Translations under genes and position numbers: made by a program
Shown here: positions 37,597-48,691 of the stretch, in pieces
How the letters are laid out: each line of letters starts with the position of its first letter
Numbering within the stretch: the stretch's first letter is position 1
DNA from: Enterobacter wuhouensis
Lineage (GTDB): Bacteria > Pseudomonadota > Gammaproteobacteria > Enterobacterales > Enterobacteriaceae
Length of the DNA: 64,000 nt
NCBI RefSeq assembly: GCF_004331265.1
Contig: NZ_SJOO01000008.1
Coordinates: 124,001 to 188,000, forward strand
Direction of reading: 5' to 3'
Notes under the pieces: generated by a model
Told to the model about the DNA's origin: nothing
Seen by the model: only the letters and a program-made list of their open reading frames with translations
Database searches by the model: none

Positions 37597-40150
37597 TTCA
37601 TCGCTTTCCATAGGCTCAGGCCATATAATGAGATGTCTCAACCTTGCTCACGCTTTAAAAAAAGCCGGAGCACAGTGCTACTTCATTTGTAAAGACCACC
37701 GTGGAAACATCCTGGAAAAAATCTTCCAGGAAAACTTTCTGGTAAAAGTTATCTCGGTTGTTGAGCAAACAGACTCATATATTCATGATGAAAAGTCATG
37801 GTTAAATGGTAGTCAGGCTGATGATGCCAGTAAGTTTATCGAGTTAGTGCTCGAGAGTGGTACTGATCCGGACATTATTATCGTTGATCATTATTCCTTA
37901 GATAGCGATTGGGAAACTATAGTTAAAGCTCATTTCCCAAATGCTCGCTTAGTGGTTATCGACGATCTGTGTAATCGTCCGCATTGTTGTGATCTACTCA
38001 TTGACCAAACCTACCAGCGTAGAGCCGAAGAATATGTTCATTTAAATCAGAGTAATTGCAGGATTCTTACTGGTACAAAATATGCGTTAATCAATCCAGT
38101 CTTTTCTCAGAGTAGAAATAAATCAATTTCAGATAAAGCAAATATCACCGAACCCAAAAAACTAATGTTAACAATGGGGGGGGTTGATGCTCACAACGTC
38201 ACTGGAAAGATACTTGAGTTTCTGGAACAGTTGGCTTTTAGCTGTATTGAAAAAATAACAGTCATATTAGGAGCAGCCTGTCCGCATTTTGCAGTAATAA
38301 GCGCGTTGGCACAAAACTCTCAATACAGAATTGAAATATTGACGAATGTTTCGAACATGGCTGAGCTAATGTCCGAGCACGACTTTGCTATAGGAGCCTT
38401 GGGCGGGACTACCTGGGAGCGCTGTGTTATGGGGTTACCCGCCGTGAATGTTGCCATAGCAGATAATCAGAAAACAATAGCTAGCAACCTGGCAGGGGCT
38501 GGGGCGATAGTGCTCAATGCGGAGGATTTTAATATTTCCGACCTTCGTTCTGCACTTACTCATTTGATTGCTCATTATCACGAGCAGCGTCTCCTTGTTC
38601 TAGACATTTGTGATGGTCAAGGACTGATCAGGGTTATCCAGGAAATGATTCTTATGCCTGCAAAAGATGGAACGAATGTGACTCTTCGTCAGGCAACATC
38701 CGATGATATTGATTTTGTTTATCAGATTCAATGTGAGCCGAAAACACGACAGTATGCACGCAATCCTAATATTCCTGAATATGAAGATCATGTAAACTGG
38801 ATGCAGCGTAAGTTGAATGACAGTGAGTCTTATTTTTATATCATTGAACATTCTGATTCATGTGGCGTCATCCGGTTAGATCCCGTTGGAAACACTGCCG
38901 CCAAATATGAAATATCAATCTTTTTAACTTCAGGAAGTCACGGCAAGGGCATTGCGAGTGCGGCGATAAAACGTGCGTTAATGCTACATCATAATATAAC
39001 AATACTGGCAACTGTACTACCAGACAATTATTCATCACATAAATTGTTTGAGCACCTAGGATTTTTTAAAATATCTCCCAGCGAATATATTAGCGAGAAA
39101 AAAATGAACGAATTTATAACAATTGATGGTCGTAAAATTGGTAAAGATCATCCTCCTTATATAATTGCCGAGCTTTCAGCCAACCATAATGGTGACATTG
39201 ATCGTGCATTTAAGATCATGGAAGAAGCGAAAGCTGCAGGTGCTGATGCCATCAAATTACAAACTTATCGTGCGGATACAATTACCATTGATTGTGATAC
39301 AGAAGATTTTCAAATCCATGGTGGTTTGTGGGATGGTCAGACGCTTTTCAATTTATATAAAGGCGCACAAATGCCATGGGAATGGCACAAGCCACTGTTT
39401 GATAGAGCAAAACAGCTTGGTATTACTATTTTCAGTAGTCCATTTGATTTTACAGCTGTCGACTTGCTTGAAGAGTTAGGGGCTCCGGCGTATAAGATTG
39501 CCTCATTTGAGGCGATTGATTTGCCGTTAATCAAATACGTAGCCAAAACTGGCAAACCAATGATTATATCAACAGGCATGGCAGACGAGCAGGAAATTCA
39601 GGAAGCGATTACAGCTGCTCGCGAAGGGGGATGCAAGGAGCTCGTCGTTTTACACTGTGTAAGTGGCTATCCAGCTCCGGCAGAAGATTATAATCTTGCA
39701 ACCATACCTGATATGGCTGAGCGATTTGGTGTTATTACTGGTCTTTCCGATCATACCATTGATAATACAACAGCAGTTGCATCTGTAGTCCTTGGTGCCA
39801 ACGTCATCGAAAAACACGTTACTTTGGATCGTAATGGCGGTGGGCCGGATGACAGTTTCTCACTTGAACCTGCTGAGCTCGTTGCACTTTGCCGGGATGC
39901 AAAAACTGCGTGGCAAGCTTTAGGGCGCGTAAATTATGAACGCAAAGAAAGCGAAAAAGGGAATGTAAAGTTCCGTCGCTCACTTTATGTTGTTAAGGAT
40001 GTCAAAAAAGGTGAAAAACTGACCGGCGAAAATGTTAAGAGCATTCGTCCTGGCTACGGTCTGGCACCAAAATATTACGACGAAGTTATAGGAAAAATCG
40101 CTACTCAAGATATAGTGAAAGGCACTCCGCTTCAGGACGATCATTTTTGA
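37574..40150 (+). CDS. pseGHI: Trifunctional pseudaminic acid protein: PseG hydrolase - PseH acetyltransferase - PseI synthase
   Basis: One 858-codon reading frame carries three consecutive pathway enzymes. Residues 1 to about 355 are PseG, the UDP-sugar hydrolase: GSGHIMRC with His17 (the catalytic position in Campylobacter PseG) and GALGGTTWERCVMGLP. Residues about 367-505 are a GNAT fold, PseH, which N-acetylates the 4-amino group: TLRQATSDDIDF and the acetyl-CoA loop SGSHGKGIASAAI. Residues 511-858 are PseI, the NeuB-type synthase using phosphoenolpyruvate: YIIAELSANHNGDID, HCVSGYPAP and a C-terminal SAF domain. Met511 (ATG at 39104) is where separate PseI proteins start. Seven A residues (39098-39104) sit at this junction; with six, TGA would end PseGH overlapping that ATG. 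The fusion could therefore be natural, slippage-dependent or a sequencing error. The 5' part is more AT-rich than pseB. Confidence 0.9.
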   Translation: MNVFLRADSSLSIGSGHIMRCLNLAHALKKAGAQCYFICKDHRGNILEKIFQENFLVKVISVVEQTDSYIHDEKSWLNGSQADDASKFIELVLESGTDPDIIIVDHYSLDSDWETIVKAHFPNARLVVIDDLCNRPHCCDLLIDQTYQRRAEEYVHLNQSNCRILTGTKYALINPVFSQSRNKSISDKANITEPKKLMLTMGGVDAHNVTGKILEFLEQLAFSCIEKITVILGAACPHFAVISALAQNSQYRIEILTNVSNMAELMSEHDFAIGALGGTTWERCVMGLPAVNVAIADNQKTIASNLAGAGAIVLNAEDFNISDLRSALTHLIAHYHEQRLLVLDICDGQGLIRVIQEMILMPAKDGTNVTLRQATSDDIDFVYQIQCEPKTRQYARNPNIPEYEDHVNWMQRKLNDSESYFYIIEHSDSCGVIRLDPVGNTAAKYEISIFLTSGSHGKGIASAAIKRALMLHHNITILATVLPDNYSSHKLFEHLGFFKISPSEYISEKKMNEFITIDGRKIGKDHPPYIIAELSANHNGDIDRAFKIMEEAKAAGADAIKLQTYRADTITIDCDTEDFQIHGGLWDGQTLFNLYKGAQMPWEWHKPLFDRAKQLGITIFSSPFDFTAVDLLEELGAPAYKIASFEAIDLPLIKYVAKTGKPMIISTGMADEQEIQEAITAAREGGCKELVVLHCVSGYPAPAEDYNLATIPDMAERFGVITGLSDHTIDNTTAVASVVLGANVIEKHVTLDRNGGGPDDSFSLEPAELVALCRDAKTAWQALGRVNYERKESEKGNVKFRRSLYVVKDVKKGEKLTGENVKSIRPGYGLAPKYYDEVIGKIATQDIVKGTPLQDDHF

Positions 40151-40195
40151 TTTAGTAATAAGCCAAGGATGGCATGTTGGTCTTAAGGTGGTCTG

Positions 40196-41461
40196 ATGTT
40201 TTTGAAAATAAAAGTACCAACACATTTTTTTGATTTGTTATTAAGAATAGCAGCACTCGGCGGCAAGTTTTTATTGATGATGGCCATTGCAAGGTTCTTA
40301 ACAGTCAAAGATGTCGGCAATTATGGATTGTATGTTAGTATAATCGTCATCTCTCTTTATTTTGTTGGTTTGGATTTTTATGTGTTTTCTACACGAGAAA
40401 TTTTAGATCCACAAATTAAGAAAAAAATAGGCAGCATATTATTTAATCAGGTTGTGTTTTTCATTTTTAGCTATGTACTTCTCGCGGCGTTATGGCCCGG
40501 GTTACTGACATTATCAGCTATTACCGGGGTGGGTGGGTTACTATTTCTGCTGACAGTATCTGAGCATCTTTCACAAGAATGTTATCGTATACTCATTATT
40601 AAAGAAAAAATAACGCTTGCCAATTTTTTATTGTTTGTCAGATCTGGCATATGGTGTTATCTATGCGTGCCACTACTCTATTTCGGAATGGTTAATCTAG
40701 AACAAATTTTTTATTTATGGCTTGTTTTTTCTGCAATTTCAGTAATCATCGGTGTAAAATTTATATTGCATTTCGAATCCATATCAATTTCCGATTTCAA
40801 AATTGATATTAAGTGGTTAATGCGTGGTATCAAAACATCATTTTTATTCTTCATGGGTACCCTTTGTTTACGCGCAATTAACTATTTAGACAAAGTCATA
40901 GCAGTTCATTTTATTACAACACCAAAACTAGGTGTTTACGTTTTTTTCTTTGGAGTATCTGCTGCGGTTCAGGCAATAATAGATGTGTTAGTCGTAACAA
41001 GATACTATCCTTCGCTTGTTAGGGCTATCCAGGAACAAAATCTAGAAGAATCTAAGAAGGCATTTGATAAGTTTAAGAAAAAAATGCTTTACTATAATTT
41101 TGGACTTTTTATCATCTCAATTCCGGCCTGTTATATGATGATTAAGCTAACAGGCAAGATGGAATACATAGATAATTTCTTATGGTATATATTGATAGTT
41201 ATATCATTATCCTTATTAAATATCTCGATGCCATATCATTATGCGTTGTACTCGAAGAAAAAAGATTCATCGTTAATTATTATTAATGCCTTGGCATTAC
41301 TGATTTTTACTATCGCCTCGTTTGTTTTTGTCAACATGCTACCTAATAGCGGAATGATTCCAGTTCTAATTGGTTTGATTTCCTCTAATCTCTTCATACT
41401 CATAACTAAATATTTTATCTTTCTTAAGGAGTTCAATGGTGAAGGGCATCATCTTAATTAA
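40196..41461 (+). CDS. wzx: O-antigen flippase Wzx
   Basis: Hydrophobic 421-residue protein with about ten to twelve predicted membrane segments, of the MOP/MviN polysaccharide flippase superfamily. The N-terminal RIAALGGKFLLMMAIARFLT with VKDVGNYGLYVSI is the typical start of Wzx proteins. It should flip the undecaprenyl-linked O-unit across the inner membrane. Strongly AT-rich, like the next three genes. It overlaps the following gene by 26 bases. The family call is firm and the substrate is inferred from the operon. Confidence 0.87.
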   Translation: MFLKIKVPTHFFDLLLRIAALGGKFLLMMAIARFLTVKDVGNYGLYVSIIVISLYFVGLDFYVFSTREILDPQIKKKIGSILFNQVVFFIFSYVLLAALWPGLLTLSAITGVGGLLFLLTVSEHLSQECYRILIIKEKITLANFLLFVRSGIWCYLCVPLLYFGMVNLEQIFYLWLVFSAISVIIGVKFILHFESISISDFKIDIKWLMRGIKTSFLFFMGTLCLRAINYLDKVIAVHFITTPKLGVYVFFFGVSAAVQAIIDVLVVTRYYPSLVRAIQEQNLEESKKAFDKFKKKMLYYNFGLFIISIPACYMMIKLTGKMEYIDNFLWYILIVISLSLLNISMPYHYALYSKKKDSSLIIINALALLIFTIASFVFVNMLPNSGMIPVLIGLISSNLFILITKYFIFLKEFNGEGHHLN

Positions 41462-42839
41462 TAACGCAATTTTCTCTCCTGTATTTAAGAGATTGGCGAT
41501 AGAATTAAAAAATAAAAATGTTGATATTACCATTGTAACGGATAGCGATTTTTCCATTAGAAAATATAAGTTGGATGAAATAGGCTGCGAAATTATTTGT
41601 TTTGAACGTTATGCATATGAATCAAAAACTGGACGTCAAGAATTAACAAGTCAGTACGATAGTTGGAATATTCACGCTGATTATGACCGTGATAACTATT
41701 ATCATTCTGTAAAATCAAATAATAATAATTTCTGGGGTGAAACCTCAAAGGAATTGTACGATTTTTTTGAGAAGATCTTCATTAATGATACGTTTGATTT
41801 TATTTTTTATGAAAATGTTTCTAATGGTTTGGCTTATACTGCAAACAAGGTAGCCGAAAAGTACAATGTTCAATATTTAGGTCTGACTGCAAGTAGACTA
41901 CCAGGTAAATCGTTATTCTCATCATTGGATGATCGTTTATCGCAGGAAATAATTCAGTGTTTGACGCAACAGCCTGAAATGAGCCCAGAAAAATACACCG
42001 AGATTAAGAACTATGTAACTAATATTCATCATATACAGCCTGATTATATGAAAAATAATGGTCTTTCATCCATTAATTTTATGAGTAAAATTTTCAAAAA
42101 ACGTGACTTTACATTTATTATAGAAACTATTCGTCAAACATTTGTTGGAAAAAATGTTCTTTTCCAAGTTGGGAACCCACTTCTCAAAAGTTTTTATATG
42201 AATTTCAGAGAGATAAAACGTTGGTTTTGTGTAAAAAAGATCAAAAATCTATTTAATGAAGATCTCACTTCACAACCTTTTTATCTTTATCCTCTCCATT
42301 ATCATCCGGAATCATCGACTTCGATCCTGGCGAAGTTTTATGATGAATATAATCTTATTCGTAATCTTGCATTTAGTCTCCCACACGGTAAATTTCTAGT
42401 TGTGAAAGATCACATTTCTGCAACTGGATATGAAGGTCTGGAGTTTTATAAAAAAATATTAAAATTGCCAAATGTTAAATTAGCAAATCCTAATTTAAAT
42501 TCTAAAGAGTTAATAAAAAAATCGCTAGGTGTTTTCACCTTAACGAGTACTGTAGGTTATGAAGCAGTGTTAATGAACAAACCTGTGATAGTATTTGGTG
42601 ATGTTTTTTATATGGGGCATCCATTAGTTTACCAATGCCAAGGCTACGGAGACATAGATAATGCCTTTGAACACATTAATCTTAATTTTAATGCAGATTA
42701 CAGCGAGTATAACATAAAATATGTGGGCGCCTATGATGCTCTATGCTTCCCGCTAACAATCAACTACGCGACTGACCCAGGCGCTGACTTTATTGATAAT
42801 GTCAGTACACAAATATTGCGAAAATTGAAGGTCCGCTAG
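41436..42839 (+). CDS. KpsC/KpsS-like capsule-type glycosyltransferase, candidate pseudaminic acid transferase
   Basis: A 467-residue soluble protein with a GT-B layout. The C-terminal half has features of the KpsC/KpsS (Capsule_synth) family: YPLHYHPESSTSI at 285-297, LPHGKFLVVKDHISATGYEG at 315-334 and TLTSTVGYEAVLMNKPVIVF at 368-387, the last being the S-T-x-G-x-E-A loop that binds nucleotide sugars. That family uses CMP-activated nonulosonic-type donors such as CMP-Kdo. As the only such transferase beside a CMP-Pse pathway it is the best candidate to add pseudaminic acid; this is inference. The ATG at 41436 follows AAGGAG. It is AT-rich and ends directly before wzy. Confidence 0.72.
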   Translation: MVKGIILINNAIFSPVFKRLAIELKNKNVDITIVTDSDFSIRKYKLDEIGCEIICFERYAYESKTGRQELTSQYDSWNIHADYDRDNYYHSVKSNNNNFWGETSKELYDFFEKIFINDTFDFIFYENVSNGLAYTANKVAEKYNVQYLGLTASRLPGKSLFSSLDDRLSQEIIQCLTQQPEMSPEKYTEIKNYVTNIHHIQPDYMKNNGLSSINFMSKIFKKRDFTFIIETIRQTFVGKNVLFQVGNPLLKSFYMNFREIKRWFCVKKIKNLFNEDLTSQPFYLYPLHYHPESSTSILAKFYDEYNLIRNLAFSLPHGKFLVVKDHISATGYEGLEFYKKILKLPNVKLANPNLNSKELIKKSLGVFTLTSTVGYEAVLMNKPVIVFGDVFYMGHPLVYQCQGYGDIDNAFEHINLNFNADYSEYNIKYVGAYDALCFPLTINYATDPGADFIDNVSTQILRKLKVR

Positions 42840-44165
42840 ATGCTAATGTTGTGGTGTTGGGTATGTCTCTTCTTTATGAGTTATATTGTTCACGGCTCAG
42901 ATATTCTTAACCTTGCTATTGTTTTAGGTTATATATTTGTGTTGTTTTACTTTTTAGTGAAAAAAGAATCCTTTTTTATTATTAGTAGCTTCTTCTTGTG
43001 GTCAATATTAACTACTGCAATTAGTGGGTTAATCCTTGAGACTGGCGTTTTTTTGCCGGAGTTAGGAGAGGTTTCGACTCTGAATGGTGCAACTTCCATT
43101 AATGTTAGCCTGGCAGTAATAACTCTACTTATCACCTCAAATGTTTATGTTTTCTTAAACTCACGTATTAAGGTAGAAATTAATACATCCTATTTGGTTA
43201 ATTCTCTAATTGAAAAAATTTATCCTGTATTTGTTGCTTTAGCCACTATATTCGTAATTTTTTTATTTATTAAATACGGAAAGCCAAGTGATTATGGTCA
43301 GGATAGATTTTATTACTGGAACAATATAGCTCCTTCTTGGGGGAATCTTGTAAGACTATTTGTAGAACAGTCTGTTTTTATTCTTGGTTGTATCTATGCA
43401 AAGAATAAGAAAAAAACTATACTTGCCTTGTTTGTTTTAGGATTACTTTCACAAATCCTTGTCGGTGAAAAATTTACTGGCATTTTCCAAATGCTGCTTT
43501 TCTTCGCTGTAAGTTTTCTAATAGCATCAAATAGTGTGATAAGTAAAAAAATATTTTCCTTTAAAAATATGATTTTATTTTCATGCTTAGGTTTCATTTT
43601 TTTAGTCCTTGTTTGGACGAGTTATTTCTCACTGTCTGGCGATAGTACGCTTGCATACGAATCCCTTAAAACACGAATTGCGGCGCAAAGTCAGTTATGG
43701 TGGGCGCTAACAGAAAATGGGGCATCGGCAAACTTTACCATTTCCAGTTTATTTGTTAATTTATTTGGTATTGGGGCGTTGCCGGAAAATACTGGAATGT
43801 CGTATTTAATGGGGCTCGTTATGCCTCAGCATTTATTCAATGTTTATCAGGAAGCTGGCATTGCATTAACAATGGCATTTCCTGCAAACATTTTACTTTT
43901 CTTCGGCCCATTCATGTCATTATTGATATGTATGATTCTTGCTGTTTTTCTGGCTCTAGCACTGTGGTTTACAGCATATACGCTTAGAAATAAAGATTAT
44001 ATTTTATTATATATAGCAATGAAGGTATTCAATATTGCCATTCAATTTGTTTTAATGGGCAGGGTTTATCTTCTATTTGAATGGAAGATTGTACTGTTGT
44101 TACTGCCGATTATTTTTGCTTTTGTTGCGCATTCAAAATATAGGGCTGTTAAAGAAAATGCCTGA
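42840..44165 (+). CDS. wzy: O-antigen polymerase Wzy
   Basis: Hydrophobic 441-residue protein with about eleven or twelve predicted membrane segments and a large periplasmic loop around residues 265-340. Both features are typical of Wzy; sequence motifs are weak in this family. It starts immediately after the previous stop codon, and the only other multi-span protein of the locus is Wzx, so polymerase is the natural assignment. It would join O-units in the periplasm. An alternative in-frame ATG exists at 42846. Strongly AT-rich. Confidence 0.82.
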   Translation: MLMLWCWVCLFFMSYIVHGSDILNLAIVLGYIFVLFYFLVKKESFFIISSFFLWSILTTAISGLILETGVFLPELGEVSTLNGATSINVSLAVITLLITSNVYVFLNSRIKVEINTSYLVNSLIEKIYPVFVALATIFVIFLFIKYGKPSDYGQDRFYYWNNIAPSWGNLVRLFVEQSVFILGCIYAKNKKKTILALFVLGLLSQILVGEKFTGIFQMLLFFAVSFLIASNSVISKKIFSFKNMILFSCLGFIFLVLVWTSYFSLSGDSTLAYESLKTRIAAQSQLWWALTENGASANFTISSLFVNLFGIGALPENTGMSYLMGLVMPQHLFNVYQEAGIALTMAFPANILLFFGPFMSLLICMILAVFLALALWFTAYTLRNKDYILLYIAMKVFNIAIQFVLMGRVYLLFEWKIVLLLLPIIFAFVAHSKYRAVKENA

Positions 44166-45126
44166 TATATCATTTATCATACCTGTATATAATGTATCTT
44201 CTTACATCAAAGATTTTTTCAAACCTTTTAAGCTTTGTACTATATCCTGTGAAGTTATATTTGTTAATGATGGGTCAACAGATTCATCTGCCGATATACT
44301 GCAGCAGCTAGAGAATGAAGACTCCAGAGTAACTGTTATTCACAAACAAAATGGAGGGGTCTCGTCTGCCAGAAATTTAGGAATTAAACTGGCAACAGGT
44401 AGATTCATTTCATGTTTAGATCCGGATGACCTCGTTTCACCGAGTCTCTTTAAATGTATTGATTTTTCTCTGAGAGAGTTTCAGGATGTCGATACAATAG
44501 TTTACCGTTATGAAAAGTTTAATGATGGTGAGAAACCTAAAGTATTTAGTAATGATGTTGGACACTCCGCTTATAATTATATTCATAAAAACAAACTTTC
44601 CACACTGCACAATTACCCGTGGCAAAGAATTGTGAAACGAGAATTCTATCTTGACAACTTCTTCCCGGAAGGAATTATTTATGAAGATTCAGTTACGATT
44701 CCTATATTAAATGCTAAGGCTAGAGTAGTTCTAGAAATAGATGTTGTACTTTATTACTACCGGGTGCGTAAAGATTCCTTGACTAATTTTAACATTCAAA
44801 AAAATATGGAATTAGTTACAGCTTTGTCTTTGCTTGAAGATAAAGTTGCAATGCAACCTGATTATAGACAAAATCTTTATTCCTGTGTCGCACACCTGTC
44901 TAGAAGTGCATTGGTTATATTGACCAAAATGTCAAAATCAAATAGCTCAGTTGCCATATTTAAAAACAACCATAGAATAATTTTCTCTAAGTTTAGTCGA
45001 TATCCACTTTCAGTAATATTGAGCAGCAACGCTAGTCCTATCGACAGGTTTTGTTTTGTGCTGCTCAAAATGCACCTTGTAGGGTTCTTGTGTTTTAAAC
45101 TTATATATAAAATTATTAGCAAATAA
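44158..45126 (+). CDS. Family-2 glycosyltransferase of the O-antigen locus
   Basis: The 322-residue GT-A transferase starts PDISFIIPVYNVSSYIKDFF, with the nucleotide-binding NDGSTDSS (37-44), QNGGVSSARNLGIKLATGRF and the metal-binding DPDD at 88-91. I chose the ATG at 44158, eight bases inside wzy, because the GT2 fold begins there; the frame opens upstream to 44077 without homology. The donor sugar is unknown. A 57-base gap to the next gene holds a small stem-loop. AT-rich. Confidence 0.85.
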   Translation: MPDISFIIPVYNVSSYIKDFFKPFKLCTISCEVIFVNDGSTDSSADILQQLENEDSRVTVIHKQNGGVSSARNLGIKLATGRFISCLDPDDLVSPSLFKCIDFSLREFQDVDTIVYRYEKFNDGEKPKVFSNDVGHSAYNYIHKNKLSTLHNYPWQRIVKREFYLDNFFPEGIIYEDSVTIPILNAKARVVLEIDVVLYYYRVRKDSLTNFNIQKNMELVTALSLLEDKVAMQPDYRQNLYSCVAHLSRSALVILTKMSKSNSSVAIFKNNHRIIFSKFSRYPLSVILSSNASPIDRFCFVLLKMHLVGFLCFKLIYKIISK

Positions 45127-45183
45127 ATGGTCATGATGACAAGTTTTGCTGTCATGCCCGTGATGTATATTTAAAGGTAATAA

Positions 45184-47090
<1,907 letters not shown>

Positions 47091-47104
47091 TCTCAGGTGT
47101 TGTC

Positions 47105-48541
47105 ATGGATACGGATAATTTTTTGAATAAATATAACCCGTTGCTATGCAAGGTTTTTCTGGCAGCCTCGGATTTTATTTTTTTTAATATCTCTCTCGCG
47201 CTTTCCATCGGCTGCGTGTACTGGATCTTCAACGATCTGTATCGGTTTATCCCGGACAATCAGCTGGAGATGCGTATCATCTCCCACGTCGTTTTAAGCG
47301 TGATCTGCGTGGGATGGTTCTGGGTTCGGTTGCGGCACTATTCTTATCGCAAACCATTCTGGTTTGAGTTAAAGGAAATCATCCGCACAATCGTTATTTT
47401 TGCCGTCTTTGATCTGGCCCTTGTGGCCTTTTCTAAATGGCAATTTTCCCGATATGTGTGGGTTTTTTGCTGGACCTTTGCATTAATCTTGCTGCCATTC
47501 TTCAGAGCCATGACCAAACATCTTCTGAATCGTCTTGGTATTTGGAAGAAAAAAACGGTCATCATTGGAAGCGGGAGTAATGCTGTAGAGGCTTATTTCG
47601 CTTTACAGAGCGAAGAAATGTTAGGTTTTGATGTCGTCGCATTTTTCGACGAGGAATCAACAGAGCCGATGCTGCAGGGGCTGCCCGTTCTGCGCGATCC
47701 TAATATTCTTTGGGAGATGAAGAAAACCGGTGATATCCATTTCATCGTTGCCTTTGAAATGGAAAACAGCGATAAAACGATGAACTGGCTGCGAGAACTG
47801 TCTAAGAAGGATTGTCGATCGGTGACGGTCATTCCTTCTCTGCGCGGGCTGCCGCTATATAATACCGATATGTCATTCATCTTTAGCCATGAAGTGATGC
47901 TGTTACGGATCCATAATAATCTGGCAAAACGTACCTCTCGCTTCCTGAAGCGCACGTTCGATATCGTTTGTTCCTCACTGATCATCCTTATTTCGTCGCC
48001 ACTGCTTATTTACCTTTGGTACAAGGTCACTCGCGACGGTGGACCGGCAATCTATGGGCATATGCGTGTCGGTAGGCATGGCAAACTGTTTCCATGCTAT
48101 AAATTCCGTTCGATGGTGATGAACTCTCAGGAAGTCCTGCAAAAACTTCTCGATTCAGATCCTGCCGCTCGTGAAGAGTGGGATCGTGATTTTAAGTTAA
48201 AAAATGATCCCCGAATCACTTCAGTCGGACGCTTTATCCGGAAAACGAGCCTGGATGAACTGCCTCAGTTATTCAATGTTCTTAAAGGACAAATGAGCCT
48301 GGTGGGGCCACGTCCCATTATTTCGGAAGAGCTGCCGCGCTATGATGATAATGTCGACTATTACCTGATGGCGAAGCCCGGCATGACGGGTTTGTGGCAG
48401 GTAAGCGGACGTAACGACGTAGATTACGATACGCGCGTCTACTTTGATTCCTGGTACGTCAAGAACTGGTCGCTTTGGAATGACATCGCAATTTTGTTCA
48501 AAACAGTGAAAGTCGTTCTTCATCGTGATGGTGCATATTAA
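47105..48541 (+). CDS. wbaP: Undecaprenyl-phosphate galactose phosphotransferase WbaP
   Basis: Initiating enzyme that transfers galactose-1-phosphate to undecaprenyl phosphate. The 478-residue protein (Salmonella WbaP about 476) has several N-terminal membrane spans, a central domain ([20 protein letters not shown]) and the C-terminal PHPT catalytic domain ([39 protein letters not shown]). It differs from WcaJ of the colanic acid operon in the middle region. Galactose specificity is inferred from resemblance to WbaP and the nearby glf. It is the last gene of the O-antigen operon. Confidence 0.88.
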   Translation: MDTDNFLNKYNPLLCKVFLAASDFIFFNISLALSIGCVYWIFNDLYRFIPDNQLEMRIISHVVLSVICVGWFWVRLRHYSYRKPFWFELKEIIRTIVIFAVFDLALVAFSKWQFSRYVWVFCWTFALILLPFFRAMTKHLLNRLGIWKKKTVIIGSGSNAVEAYFALQSEEMLGFDVVAFFDEESTEPMLQGLPVLRDPNILWEMKKTGDIHFIVAFEMENSDKTMNWLRELSKKDCRSVTVIPSLRGLPLYNTDMSFIFSHEVMLLRIHNNLAKRTSRFLKRTFDIVCSSLIILISSPLLIYLWYKVTRDGGPAIYGHMRVGRHGKLFPCYKFRSMVMNSQEVLQKLLDSDPAAREEWDRDFKLKNDPRITSVGRFIRKTSLDELPQLFNVLKGQMSLVGPRPIISEELPRYDDNVDYYLMAKPGMTGLWQVSGRNDVDYDTRVYFDSWYVKNWSLWNDIAILFKTVKVVLHRDGAY

Positions 48542-48642
48542 TGCACCAATAATAGGGTTTTATACCCATTAAGTTCATTCTTAAGAAGACATCTATTGCT
48601 ACCTTCTGGCCTCTATCCTGAGTTAACATGTTCTTCACTTTA

Positions 48643-48665
48643 CCCGCCGGCTCCGTTACGGCGGG
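48643..48665 (+). other. Stem-loop in the gnd leader
   Basis: CCCGCCG (48643-48649) pairs with CGGCGGG (48659-48665) 27 bases before the gnd start. No T-run follows. It lies in the 150-base wbaP-gnd gap and may be a leader structure rather than a terminator. Confidence 0.35.
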
Positions 48666-48691
48666 GTATCCACACCTGACAGGAGTATGTA

